Below, one piece after another: positions 1 to 8,285 of a DNA stretch of 64,000 nucleotides; the first letter of the stretch is position 1; each line of letters starts with the position of its first letter. The notes beneath the pieces were generated by a model. It did no database searches and was not told the DNA's origin. It worked only from the letters and a program-made list of their open reading frames with translations. A program made the position numbers and the translations under genes. This stretch comes from Pannonibacter anstelovis (GTDB taxonomy: Bacteria; Pseudomonadota; Alphaproteobacteria; Rhizobiales; Stappiaceae): the NCBI RefSeq assembly GCF_036881715.1, contig NZ_JBAKBF010000001.1, positions 248,001-312,000 on the forward strand, written 5' to 3'.

Positions 1-2
1 GT

Positions 3-776
3 CTTGGTGACGACTGGGGACGTTGTGATCCGGCCGAGCCGCGCAACCGCCGCAGCCGCTGCGCTCTGCTTGTCCGCCAGAGGGGCGAGGGCGGCGAGAC
101 CACGGTGCTGATCGACACCGGGCCGGACATGCGCGCCCAGCTGCTGGAGGCCGGGGTCGGCTACCTCGACGCCGTGATCTACACCCACGCCCACGCGGAC
201 CACCTGCATGGCATCGATGACCTGAGGATGCTGGCGCTGCGCAACCGCATGAAGGTGCCGGTCTATATGGACGAGCCCACATCCGCGCGGGCTCATGCAG
301 CTTTCGGTTATTGCTTCGAGACGCCTCCAGGATCTTCATATCCGCCGATCCTTGACGAGCGGCGGCTGACGGCAGGCGTGGAAACCGTGATCACCGGAGC
401 AGGCGGGCCAATCAGCTTCCTGCCCATACCGGTCCACCACGGGGAGATCGACTCGCTCGCCTTCCGCTTTCAGGATATCGTCTATCTTCCTGATGTGTCG
501 GAGATTCCCGAAAGCGAAGTCGTGCGGTTTGCCGGTCTGCGGCTGTTCATCATCGACGCCTTGCGCCGCACACCGCACCCCAGTCACTTCTCGCTGGATG
601 ATGCGCTGCACTGGATCGCAAGCCTGAAGCCCGCACAGGCCATCCTGACCAACATGCACAACGATATGGACTATGCCACGCTCTGCCGTGAGCTGCCGCA
701 GCATGTGAAACCCGCCCATGACGGCATGGTGATCAGGCTGGCGGGCGGGGCAGCGGCCCCCGGGTCTTCGGACTGA
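3..776 (+). CDS. MBL-fold metal-dependent hydrolase (5' end missing)
   Basis: This is the C-terminal part of a metallo-beta-lactamase-fold hydrolase; the frame is open from the first bases, so the true start lies upstream. The metal-binding motif THAHADHLHG is present, with a preceding IDTGPDM strand and later metal-ligand regions (PVHHGE and the IDALR...HPSHFS stretch). The N-terminal motif WGRCDP followed by RNRRSR matches the PhnP-like / TatD-neighbour group of phosphodiesterase-like MBL enzymes. In many alphaproteobacteria this gene follows metG and tatD, so those may lie just outside the window (inference). The substrate is unknown. It is convergent with the TetR gene that follows. Confidence 0.85.
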   Translation, partial: LGDDWGRCDPAEPRNRRSRCALLVRQRGEGGETTVLIDTGPDMRAQLLEAGVGYLDAVIYTHAHADHLHGIDDLRMLALRNRMKVPVYMDEPTSARAHAAFGYCFETPPGSSYPPILDERRLTAGVETVITGAGGPISFLPIPVHHGEIDSLAFRFQDIVYLPDVSEIPESEVVRFAGLRLFIIDALRRTPHPSHFSLDDALHWIASLKPAQAILTNMHNDMDYATLCRELPQHVKPAHDGMVIRLAGGAAAPGSSD

Positions 777-786
777 CCGGCCTCAG

Positions 787-1434
787 TCAGCCATTGTCCA
801 CCGCATAGGACTTCATGAACACGCGCACGGCGGCGGCAATGATCGCCTCTTGTTCGGCTGGCGTGGGAGACGAGCCCGAGGCAAGGAGCATCCGGCGCAT
901 GGTGCCTGCGATGCACAGATCCAGAAACTGTGTGGCGGCCAGCTCCAGATCGCAATCGACGATCTGGCCGATCTCGTGCCGGTGCAACAGGAACTGCTTG
1001 AGGTGGCGTATGCCCTTCTTCGGGCCTTCTTCATAGAGCAGGGCGCCAAACTCCGGAAATTTTTCCGATGCACCGACCACCATGCGCAGGGTCGAGATGG
1101 TTTCGGGAAGGATCATCCGGGACAGATAGACCCCGCCGAGCCGCATCAGGGCCTCGAAAAGCGGTGCGCTGTCGTCGAGATCAGTCAGGCAATGCTCAGG
1201 CTGCATCTGCCTGTCCTTCAGGATCAGCGCCTTGAACAGGGCTTCCTTGCTGTCGAAATAGACATAGAGCGTGCCCTTCGACACCCCGGCCTCACGGGCG
1301 ATGGTTTCCATGCTGGCCCCGTCAAAGCCATTGGCACGGAACACACGGCGTGCGCCATCCAGAATCTGGTGGCGTTTGGCATTGGCGGTCTGGCCGGACT
1401 TATCTCCGTCTACCTGTGCATCCTGTGCGGTCAT
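787..1434 (-). CDS. TetR/AcrR family repressor of the adjacent efflux pair
   Basis: A 215-residue TetR-family regulator. The N-terminal helix-turn-helix reads ILDGARRVFRANGFDGASME then IAREAGVSKGTLYVYFDSKE, a typical TetR DNA-binding domain; the rest is an alpha-helical ligand-binding and dimerisation domain. The ATG at 1434 was chosen because it gives the usual short N-terminal arm; an in-frame start at 1506 would add an atypical basic tail. The gene is divergent from an EmrA/EmrB-type pump, and a palindromic site sits in the pump promoter. It therefore most likely represses the pump and responds to a pump substrate (inference from layout). Confidence 0.85.
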   Translation of the reverse strand: MTAQDAQVDGDKSGQTANAKRHQILDGARRVFRANGFDGASMETIAREAGVSKGTLYVYFDSKEALFKALILKDRQMQPEHCLTDLDDSAPLFEALMRLGGVYLSRMILPETISTLRMVVGASEKFPEFGALLYEEGPKKGIRHLKQFLLHRHEIGQIVDCDLELAATQFLDLCIAGTMRRMLLASGSSPTPAEQEAIIAAAVRVFMKSYAVDNG

Positions 1435-1574
1435 GATCCGTTTCAACTTTTTCGCAGCGGCGTTGCCCCTACGTAGGTTCGTGAAGGGCACTCTGTCAAA
1501 CTCCACCCGGAAGATGCCGTTATTTCAGTGGGGGAAGGGCTCTTTTTCTGGAGGGCGCTTGCCCAAATCATCTA

Positions 1575-1595
1575 TTGACCGAACCGTTCAGTCAA
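1575..1595. promoter_or_regulatory. Palindromic operator overlapping the efflux promoter
   Basis: A 21-bp inverted repeat with half-sites TTGACCGAAC and GTTCAGTCAA around a single central base; 9 of 10 positions pair. Size and symmetry suit a TetR-family dimer. It lies between the divergent TetR gene and the HlyD-type gene, and its left end supplies the -35 hexamer of the pump promoter, so binding should block RNA polymerase. Confidence 0.75.
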
Positions 1596-1603
1596 ACTAT
1601 TTA
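1575..1603 (+). promoter_or_regulatory. Predicted sigma70 promoter of the EmrAB-type operon
   Basis: TTGACC at 1575-1580 and TATTTA at 1598-1603 are separated by 17 bp, close to the sigma70 consensus. The -10 box ends on the A of an ATG at 1603, so that ATG would lie at or upstream of the transcription start and could not initiate translation of this transcript. Confidence 0.6.
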
Positions 1604-1638
1604 TGTGCGAAAGGCATACAACGAAGGCTCCCCCCGCC

Positions 1639-2943
1639 GTGACCACCACTGCCACACGTCTCAAGACAGAAACACAATCCCCCGCTTCCGGTACCCCCAC
1701 CGGCGGTGGAGAGGAACGCCGCGCGGCTGCACCCGCGGCGGATGGCAGCGGGTCTCCCGCTGGCAACCCGGTAGCACCATCCCCCACCCGTGCCCGGAAT
1801 GCCCAGGGAGACCCGCAGCCTGCCTCCGGACAAGAGGCAAGAGAGGGCGGCACTACGGCGAAGAAAAAGGGCAAGGCGGGCAAGGTTCTGCGCGCCATCC
1901 TCCTGGTGGCCATCGCAGCAGGAGCCTATGAGGGCTACGCCTGGTGGACGCACGGCCGCTTCATGGCATCAACGGATGATGCCTATGTCTCTGCCGACAT
2001 CACCACGGTCCTGTCCAAGGTGTCGGGCTATGTGGCCAGCATTGAGGCGACCGACAATCAGCATGTGGAAGCAGGGCAGGTGATCGCCCGCATTGACGAT
2101 GGCGACTACCGGCTGGCCGTGCAATCTGCCAAGGACAGTGTGGCCAGCGCCGAAGCGGCAGTGGAGCGCATTGCCCGCCAGATCATCGCTGGCAAAGCCT
2201 CCGTCGAACAGGCAAAGGCCTCCGTGGAAGCCGCGCTGGCCCGCGAGATCGAGTCAAAGGCCAGTTATGAGCGGCAAGTCAAGCTGACAGAGGGCAAGGT
2301 GTCGAGCCAGGCTTCTCTGGACACGGCCCTTGCCAACATGCGCGATGCGTCTGCCACGGTTTCAAGCAGCAGGGCAGCGGTTTCTGTCGCAGAAGCCAAT
2401 GTGGCCGTACTGGAAAGCCAGAAGAAGGAAGCCGAACAGGCCGTGGCTTCGGCGCGCACCGCGCTGGAGAAGGCTGAACGGGACCTGGATTTCACGGTGG
2501 TGCGGGCGCCGGTTTCTGGCGTTGTCGGCAACCGGGCGGCGCAGGTGGGCTCGCTCCTGCAGACCGGCAGCCGCGTCGCCTCTATCGTGCCGCTGGCCGA
2601 TGCCCGGATCGATGCCAATTTCAAGGAAACCCAGCTGGACGCCATCCAGCCCGGCGCTTCGGTGAAGGTGACCGTCGATGCCTATCCGGAGCTGGAGCTG
2701 CATGGCACGGTGAAGAGCCTGTCCCCGGCGACCGGCTCCGTCTTCAGCCTGCTGCCGTCCGAGAATGCCACGGGCAACTTCACCAAGGTGGTGCAGCGCG
2801 TGCCGGTGCGCATTTCCGTGCCGGTGAGCGAGGAGGGCGCTTCCGTCCTGCGCCCCGGCATGTCGGTGGTCGTTGAGGTCGATACCCGCACCGGCACGCG
2901 GATAACGGGCCTTCCCGGCAGCAAGACCGCGAGCGCCCGCTGA
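1639..2943 (+). CDS. HlyD/EmrA-family membrane fusion protein
   Basis: Periplasmic adaptor of a tripartite drug-efflux system. From the GTG at 1639 it is 434 residues: a long Ala/Pro/Thr-rich cytoplasmic N terminus of about 80 residues, one membrane helix (VLRAILLVAIAAGAYEGYAW), a biotinyl-lipoyl half-motif (DDAYVSADITTVLSKVSGYV), a long alpha-helical hairpin rich in Ala, Glu and Lys, then the second lipoyl half (DFTVVRAPVSGVVGNRAAQ) and a beta-barrel. The GTG is preferred over the ATG at 1603 because the predicted -10 box covers that ATG and a GAAGG ribosome site lies 11 bases before the GTG. It pairs with the DHA2-type transporter that follows. Confidence 0.85.
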   Translation: MTTTATRLKTETQSPASGTPTGGGEERRAAAPAADGSGSPAGNPVAPSPTRARNAQGDPQPASGQEAREGGTTAKKKGKAGKVLRAILLVAIAAGAYEGYAWWTHGRFMASTDDAYVSADITTVLSKVSGYVASIEATDNQHVEAGQVIARIDDGDYRLAVQSAKDSVASAEAAVERIARQIIAGKASVEQAKASVEAALAREIESKASYERQVKLTEGKVSSQASLDTALANMRDASATVSSSRAAVSVAEANVAVLESQKKEAEQAVASARTALEKAERDLDFTVVRAPVSGVVGNRAAQVGSLLQTGSRVASIVPLADARIDANFKETQLDAIQPGASVKVTVDAYPELELHGTVKSLSPATGSVFSLLPSENATGNFTKVVQRVPVRISVPVSEEGASVLRPGMSVVVEVDTRTGTRITGLPGSKTASAR

Positions 2944-2976
2944 CAGCGGGCGCCCCACAAGGGCGGCGGACGCAAC

Positions 2977-4545
2977 ATGACAGATACAACGATGGCCGCT
3001 CCGGCCCAACCCGTCGTCACCACACGCAGGATGCTGACCTTCCTGTGCATGGTTTTCGGCATGTTCATGGCGATCCTGGACATCCAGATCGTCTCGGCCT
3101 CCCTGTCCGAGATCCAGGCCGGGCTTGGCGCCTCCAGCGATGAAATTCCGTGGGTGCAGACCAGCTATCTGATCGCCGAAGTGATCATGATCCCGCTGTC
3201 CGGCTATCTGTCGCGCATGCTCTCGACCCGCTGGATGTTCGCCATTTCCGCCGGCGGCTTCACCGCCATGAGCTTCATGTGTGCCACGGCCACGACCATC
3301 AACGAAATGATCCTCTGGCGCACGCTGCAGGGCTTTCTGGGTGGCGGCATGATCCCCACCGTGTTTGCGACGGCCTATCTGATTTTCCCGCGCGAGAAAT
3401 TCAGCATCGTGTCGCCGGTCATCGGCCTCGTCGCAACCCTGGCCCCGACGATCGGCCCGACGCTGGGCGGCTATCTCACCGACTTCATGTCCTGGCACTG
3501 GCTGTTCCTGATCAACGTCATTCCCGGCGTTTTCGTGACCATTGCCGCCGTTACACTGATCGACTTCGACGAGCCGGACATGAGCCTTCTCGACAAGTTC
3601 GACTGGACCGGCTTTGCCGCCATGGCGGTATTCCTCGGCTCGCTCGAATACGTGCTGGAGGAGGGGACCAACGACGACTGGTTCCAGAGCGAGCACATCG
3701 TCCTGTTCTCCGTGCTCTCGGGTGCCGCCGCGCTGCTGTTCTTCTACCGGGCATTCACGGTGGATGAGCCGGTTGCGGATCTGCGCGCCTTCGGCAACAA
3801 GAACTTCGCCATGGGCAGCCTGTTCAGCTTCGTCATGGGCATCGGGCTTTATGGCCTGACCTATCTCTATCCGGTCTATCTCTCCGGCATCCGCGGCTAC
3901 ACCGCGCTGCAGATCGGCGAGACCATGTTCGTCAGCGGCCTTGCCATGTTCCTGACCGCGCCGGTGGCCGGCCGGTTGATGAGCGTGCTCGATCCGCGCG
4001 TGATGATGGGCATCGGCTTTGGCGGCTTTGCGCTTGGCACCTATCTGGTGACGGGCCTGACGCAGGATTGGGATTTCTACGAGCTGCTGCTGCCGCAGAT
4101 CCTGCGCGGCTGCTCCTTGATGCTGTGCATGGTGCCGATCAACAACATCGCCCTTGGCATGCTGCCACCGCAGATGATCAAGAACGCCTCCGGCCTGTTT
4201 AATCTGACGCGAAACCTCGGCGGTGCCGTGGGCCTTGCGCTGATCAACTCCTTCCTGACCGAACGGCGCGCCTTCCACTACGAGCGCCTTGCCGAAAGCG
4301 TCAATGGCGCCCGTGAGCCGGTGCAGGAGACCATGTCCATGCTGACGCAGGCCTATGCGCCGCTGGGCGATACGGCTCCCACAGCGGCCCTCAATGCCGT
4401 GAAGGGCATGGTCACGGAGCAGGCTTTCATCATGTCCTTCATCGACATGTTCATGCTGCTGACGCTGCTGTTCGTCTGCCTGCTGGCCGCCATCTTCTTT
4501 GTCGAAAAACCAAATCTTGCCGGCGGCGGCGGAGGAGGGCACTGA
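2977..4545 (+). CDS. DHA2-family (EmrB-type) MFS drug exporter
   Basis: A 522-residue major facilitator with 14 predicted membrane helices, the size of the EmrB/QacA drug:H+ antiporter family. Motif-like segments include LDIQIVSASLSEIQ in helix 1 (motif D1 type) and GPTLGGYLTD in helix 5 (motif C of antiporters). It ends with a glycine-rich tail, GGGGGGH. It lies 33 bp after the HlyD-type gene, so the two are co-transcribed and should act together with an outer-membrane channel; no TolC-like gene is in the window. Substrates cannot be told from sequence. Confidence 0.88.
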   Translation: MTDTTMAAPAQPVVTTRRMLTFLCMVFGMFMAILDIQIVSASLSEIQAGLGASSDEIPWVQTSYLIAEVIMIPLSGYLSRMLSTRWMFAISAGGFTAMSFMCATATTINEMILWRTLQGFLGGGMIPTVFATAYLIFPREKFSIVSPVIGLVATLAPTIGPTLGGYLTDFMSWHWLFLINVIPGVFVTIAAVTLIDFDEPDMSLLDKFDWTGFAAMAVFLGSLEYVLEEGTNDDWFQSEHIVLFSVLSGAAALLFFYRAFTVDEPVADLRAFGNKNFAMGSLFSFVMGIGLYGLTYLYPVYLSGIRGYTALQIGETMFVSGLAMFLTAPVAGRLMSVLDPRVMMGIGFGGFALGTYLVTGLTQDWDFYELLLPQILRGCSLMLCMVPINNIALGMLPPQMIKNASGLFNLTRNLGGAVGLALINSFLTERRAFHYERLAESVNGAREPVQETMSMLTQAYAPLGDTAPTAALNAVKGMVTEQAFIMSFIDMFMLLTLLFVCLLAAIFFVEKPNLAGGGGGGH

Positions 4546-4636
4546 TGCCCTCCAGTGAGATGCGGCCATTTTATCCTTGAAAAATCCAACATTTCCAATA
4601 CCTTGATTGGTATGGAACGGATTTTCGGAGGGCTTC

Positions 4637-5275
4637 ATGGCCGATGACGGCGCGCAGGACCATCCGGACAGCGCCCGGACAGCCAGCAGCAGTGACGAAA
4701 GTCCGGGATCTGCAAAGTCCGCTGGCGGCAAGGGACAACGCCGGGCACCGCGCATTCCGACGGAGGAGCGCCTCACGCGGCAGGCCCTGGCCTATCTGGA
4801 GCGCTACGCCACGTCGCTGGCCAATCTGCGGCTCGTGCTGGAGCGCAAGGTTTCCCGCGCTGCCCGTCATCATGGCACGGATGCAAGCGCCTATGCGCCG
4901 ATGATCGAGGCGGTGCTGGACAAATGCAGCCGCAGCGGACTGGTCAACGACCGCAGCTTTGCCGAAACCAAACTGGCCAGCCTGCGCCGCAAGGGAGCCT
5001 CCACGCGAAAGATCGCCGCGCAGCTGGGGGCCAAAGGTGTGGCACGTCAGATGATCGACGCGGTGCTGGATCAGGACGAAACCTCGGACGCCAGCGCCGC
5101 ACGCCGCTTTGCGCAGCGGCGCAGGCTCGGGCCGTGGCGCAAGGGGCACGCAGACGAGAACCCGGAAACCCGCCGCGACAAGGACCGCAAGGACATGGCG
5201 GCCATGTGCCGTGCCGGCCACTCCATCTCCGCCGCACGCGCCGCCTTGCAGGACGTGGAGGCAATGGAAGAGTGA
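4637..5275 (+). CDS. recX: RecX-family regulatory protein
   Basis: A 212-residue RecX-family protein, expected to bind RecA filaments and limit recombination activity. The three-helix repeats are recognisable: ALAYLERYATSLANLRLVLE, then LDKCSRSGLVNDRSFAETKL, then GASTRKIAAQLGAKGVAR, with a C-terminal helical repeat. The start at 4637 is supported by GGAGGG at 4627-4632; an ATG at 4607 lies upstream of that ribosome site. The N-terminal 40 residues are polar and low in complexity. recA is not adjacent, which is common for alphaproteobacterial recX. Confidence 0.8.
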   Translation: MADDGAQDHPDSARTASSSDESPGSAKSAGGKGQRRAPRIPTEERLTRQALAYLERYATSLANLRLVLERKVSRAARHHGTDASAYAPMIEAVLDKCSRSGLVNDRSFAETKLASLRRKGASTRKIAAQLGAKGVARQMIDAVLDQDETSDASAARRFAQRRRLGPWRKGHADENPETRRDKDRKDMAAMCRAGHSISAARAALQDVEAMEE

Positions 5276-5298
5276 GCAGCCTCATACAGCACCGTTCC

Positions 5299-5349
5299 AT
5301 CGTCATTCCAGCCAAGCGCAGCGCGAGCCTGGACCGTTGAGCCGGGGTG
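5299..5349 (+). repeat. Diverged third copy of the GIY-YIG-flanking repeat
   Basis: Begins ATCGTCATTCCAGCCAAGCG and ends with a TTGAGCCGGGG segment. It aligns along its full length with the copies at 22040-22092 and 22408-22459 (same orientation as the left copy) with scattered substitutions. It stands alone downstream of recX with no nuclease gene beside it. Confidence 0.6.
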
Positions 5350-5561
5350 CATACGGTTTGTTCCTGCCGTCTGGAGCTGTCAGATCTTTGCTCACCGGTT
5401 TGAGGTGTCCCACAAGCCGAATGATCCACCGTCACAGCGCGAAGGCCTTTGGCAGAATGAAGGGTGCCTGCGGGATCCAAAAAAGTCGGATAAGATATAT
5501 TATGGAACTTGTCTGTATGTGATGAGATTGGCGCTGAAACGAGGCCGCCAGTCACAGGCCG

Positions 5562-5604
5562 CCCGTTACATGCCAACCCGTCACATGCCACCCGTCACAT
5601 GGAT
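5562..5604 (+). repeat. Three tandem copies of a 14-bp unit
   Basis: CCCGTTACATGCCA, CCCGTCACATGCCA and CCCGTCACATGGAT follow one another with one extra base after the first. The third copy includes an ATG (5599) in frame with the cysteine hydrolase that follows. Confidence 0.6.
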
Positions 5605-5631
5605 GACACGGTGCTGCGGTTGCTTTGCGTC

Positions 5632-6189
5632 ATGGCCTCACATTGTCTCATTATCATCGATCTGCTCAACGACTTTCTCGACCGCTGGGACGCCGGGCGA
5701 ACGGCGGAGCTGATTGCGCAGACCAACCGGCTGGCCGCGGCGTTCCGGATGGCTGGGCTTCCCGTCATCTGGGTCCGGCAGGAATTCAAACCCGATCTCA
5801 GCGATGCCTTTGCCGAAATGCGTGTGCGCAATATCAAGGCCACCATCATGGGCACGCGCGGCGCGCAGCTTCATGCGGATCTCGACTGGCGGCCCGGAGA
5901 TGCGGTCATCGTCAAGAAACGCTACAGCGCCTTTTTCCGGACAGACCTTGAAGACCGGCTGGCGCATATAGGCGCCGGTCATGTGGTTCTGTGCGGCATC
6001 AACACCCACGCCTGCGTCCGCATGACTGCCATCGATGCCTATCAGCGCGATCTGCGCGTCACCATTGCACGGGACTGCACGGCCTCCTATGACGAGGACC
6101 ATGCCCGTGTCTCGCTGGCCTATATGGACGGCAAGATCGCGGCGGTTGCGCCGGCTTCTGCCATTCTAAAGGCCATCGCGGCCAGCTGA
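5632..6189 (+). CDS. Isochorismatase-like cysteine hydrolase
   Basis: A 185-residue cysteine hydrolase of the isochorismatase/nicotinamidase superfamily. The catalytic triad is visible: Asp in IIIDLLNDFLD, Lys in VIVKKRYSAF, and the nucleophilic Cys in LCGINTHACVRMTA with the usual cis-peptide segment before it. The start at 5632 places the first beta-strand at the N terminus as in the family; an ATG at 5599 is possible, and neither has a strong ribosome site. The substrate is probably a small amide or carbamate. A Nudix hydrolase follows with no gap. Confidence 0.78.
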   Translation: MASHCLIIIDLLNDFLDRWDAGRTAELIAQTNRLAAAFRMAGLPVIWVRQEFKPDLSDAFAEMRVRNIKATIMGTRGAQLHADLDWRPGDAVIVKKRYSAFFRTDLEDRLAHIGAGHVVLCGINTHACVRMTAIDAYQRDLRVTIARDCTASYDEDHARVSLAYMDGKIAAVAPASAILKAIAAS

Positions 6190-6771
6190 TTGGCTTGTTC
6201 AGCTTCGGGATACAAAGTATTGTTTTCAAAATACAATACCGAAATCAAAGACCTGATCAGCGCTTTTTACGCTGCCCATCCGGCGCGTCAGGATGAGATT
6301 TCCGCCATTGACCAGCTCTGGCGGAGCGATGCGGACATGACGGCACGGTCGACGGTTCCGGCGCATGTGACCGCAAGTGCCGTGCTGCTGCAGGATGGCA
6401 AAATCCTGATGGTGGAGCATCTCACGCTCGGAAAACGGCTGTTTCCCGGCGGACACATCGATGCCGGAGAAATGCCCCATGAAGCTGCCGCCCGGGAACT
6501 GTCCGAAGAAACCGGTCTCACCGCGCAACTGCAGGCCGGGCTCCCCATCGATATCGATGTCCACGGCATCCCTGAAAACAGGAAGAAAAACGAGCCGGCG
6601 CATATCCATATCGATCTGCGCTATCTCTTTGCGAACCCGTCCGGCGCACTTCTTGCCAATCCTGACGAGATATCAGCCCTCAGCTGGGTCTCACCAGACG
6701 CCCTTCCCCCGGCGATGCGAAGGGGGCTGGATTGCTTGGGGCAGTCAACGGGCACGCCGTTCGTGAATTGA
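6190..6771 (+). CDS. Nudix hydrolase
   Basis: A Nudix-family hydrolase with a perfect Nudix box: GHIDAGEMPHEAAARELSEE followed by TGL, matching GX5EX7REUXEEXGU. These enzymes cleave nucleoside diphosphate-X compounds. The 5' boundary is uncertain: the frame opens with TTG directly after the preceding stop codon, another TTG lies at 6220, and the conserved fold begins only around the VPAHVTASAVLL strand. An imperfect inverted repeat (GTATTG...CAATAC) covers 6217-6239 inside the proposed N-terminal part. That could mean the true start is downstream and this stretch is regulatory. Confidence 0.75.
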   Translation: MACSASGYKVLFSKYNTEIKDLISAFYAAHPARQDEISAIDQLWRSDADMTARSTVPAHVTASAVLLQDGKILMVEHLTLGKRLFPGGHIDAGEMPHEAAARELSEETGLTAQLQAGLPIDIDVHGIPENRKKNEPAHIHIDLRYLFANPSGALLANPDEISALSWVSPDALPPAMRRGLDCLGQSTGTPFVN

Positions 6772-6884
6772 ACCCGGAGGAAACGGCGTCCTTGGCCACC
6801 GCCCGGTCACAGGCGGCGCGTGGTGCGTTTGCGTTTGACGATGATGTGCGCGCCGTCTGGGCAAAGCATGGGGTGAGGGCCTGA
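6768..6884 (+). pseudogene. Possible C-terminal remnant of a small antitoxin-like protein
   Basis: After the Nudix stop, a different frame stays open for 38 codons to a TGA at 6884 and reads LNPEETASLATARSQAARG followed by AFAFDDDVRAVWAKHGVRA. The Ala/Arg/Glu-rich helix and the DDVRAVWAKHG tail resemble the C termini of small ribbon-helix-helix or other antitoxin proteins (judged by eye only). There is no start codon with a ribosome site and no toxin partner, so it is best read as a gene fragment. Confidence 0.25.
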
Positions 6885-6965
6885 TCCCTCCCTGCCAAAT
6901 CCATTCCCATTTCGCCCTGCTCCCGCTATATCCCTTGCCAAAAGCAATCTCGGGGAGGAATGCGG

Positions 6966-8264
6966 GTGAAGGAACCTCTGGTCCTGATCGCAGGCGGCGG
7001 AATTGGCGGCATGGCTCTGGCCTTGACGCTTCATCAGATCGGCGTGCGCTGCAAGGTGTTTGAATCCGTGCGCGAGCTGAAGCCTCTGGGCGTTGGCATC
7101 AATATCCAGCCCAATGCGGTGCGCGAGCTGTTCGATCTCGGCATCACGGCGGACATGCTGGACAAGGTGGGCGTTCCGGCGCGGGAATGGGCGCTTGTGG
7201 GACGCAACGGCCAGGAAATCTACGCCGAACCGCGCGGGCTGGAGGCCGGCTACAACTGGCCGCAATATGCCGTGCACCGGGGCGAGCTGCACATGCTGCT
7301 CTTTGAAACCTTCCGCGCCCGCGCCGGTGAAGAGGCAGCAATTCTGGGGGCGAAGGTCACCGGCTACCGCAAGAACCCGGATGGCACCGTCACCGCCCTG
7401 CTCCGCCATTCTGATGGCTCTGCAAGTGAAGAAACCGGCACGCTGCTGATCGGTGCTGACGGCATCCATTCGGCCGTGCGTGCGCAGATGCATCCGGATC
7501 AGCCGCCGATCCACTGGGGCGGCGCTGTCATGTGGCGTGGCACGGCGATGGCAAAGCCGGTGCGCACCGGTTCGTCCTTCATCGGCCTGGGCTCGCACCG
7601 GCACCGCATGGTCATCTATCCGATTTCGCCCGTTGATCCTCAAACCGGCCTTGCCCGCATCAACTGGATTGCCGAAGTCACCTATGATGACATCAGCAAG
7701 CGCGATGCCACCGGCTGGTTCCGTCAGGTTGAGGTGGAGGATTTCTTCCATCACTTCGCCGACTGGACCTATGACTGGATGGATGTTCCGTCGCTGCTGC
7801 GCGGTGCGGATGTGGCCTATGAAAACCCGATGATCGACCGGGACCCGGTGGACACATGGGCCGATGGTCCGGTGGCGCTGATGGGTGATGCGGCTCATGC
7901 CATGTATCCGACCGGCTCCAATGGCGCGAGCCAGGCCATCATTGATGCGCGCACGCTCGGCGTCATGATGCTGAACCATGGCGTCACGCCTGAGGCGCTC
8001 TCCGCCTATGACGAAAAGCTCTGCGGCCCTGTCTCGCAGCTCATCCTGCGCAACCGTGGTGCAGGCCCATTCGGCCTTCTCAACATGGTGGACGAGCGCT
8101 GTGGCGGTGACTTTGACAACATCGATGACGTGATTTCACCTGAAGAGCGCGCAAGTTTCATGGGCGCCTACAAGGCCGCTGCCGGCTTTGCCAAGGACGC
8201 CCTCAACGCTGCCCCGCGCATGATCGCCGAAGGCGCAAGGGTGCCAGCCCCTGCTCCCGTGTGA
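6966..8264 (+). CDS. FAD-dependent aromatic-type monooxygenase
   Basis: A group A flavoprotein monooxygenase of about 432 residues. It has the Rossmann motif LIAGGGIGGMALALTLHQ with an acidic residue ending strand 2 (VFESV), the middle LLIGADGIHSAVR (DG motif) and the GD motif PVALMGDAAHAMYPTGSNGA. Such enzymes hydroxylate aromatic or related substrates with NAD(P)H and O2. An ATG at 6960 directly abuts the ribosome site GGGGAGG, so the GTG at 6966, seven bases on, is the better start. A DUF3237 gene follows 21 bp later and is likely co-transcribed; the substrate is unknown. Confidence 0.83.
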   Translation: MKEPLVLIAGGGIGGMALALTLHQIGVRCKVFESVRELKPLGVGINIQPNAVRELFDLGITADMLDKVGVPAREWALVGRNGQEIYAEPRGLEAGYNWPQYAVHRGELHMLLFETFRARAGEEAAILGAKVTGYRKNPDGTVTALLRHSDGSASEETGTLLIGADGIHSAVRAQMHPDQPPIHWGGAVMWRGTAMAKPVRTGSSFIGLGSHRHRMVIYPISPVDPQTGLARINWIAEVTYDDISKRDATGWFRQVEVEDFFHHFADWTYDWMDVPSLLRGADVAYENPMIDRDPVDTWADGPVALMGDAAHAMYPTGSNGASQAIIDARTLGVMMLNHGVTPEALSAYDEKLCGPVSQLILRNRGAGPFGLLNMVDERCGGDFDNIDDVISPEERASFMGAYKAAAGFAKDALNAAPRMIAEGARVPAPAPV

Positions 8265-8285
8265 AACCATGGAAGGAAGCCGCCA

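Larger units (their letters stand above)
5276..5631. other. Intergenic region after recX
   Basis: No convincing gene. It holds a diverged copy of the repeat that flanks the GIY-YIG gene (5299-5349), a short tandem repeat at 5562-5604 and an AT-rich patch near 5480-5515. Short open frames here lack coding character. Confidence 0.5.

Noticed and set aside
1603..1638. ATG at 1603 as the start of the HlyD-type protein
   Set aside because: The predicted -10 box reaches 1603, so this ATG would lie at or before the transcription start.
2362..4776. Very long open frame on the minus strand (804 codons)
   Set aside because: It lies antisense to the HlyD and MFS genes. Its translation is His/Gln/Gly/Arg-rich with no domain; a typical artefact of high-GC third positions on the opposite strand.
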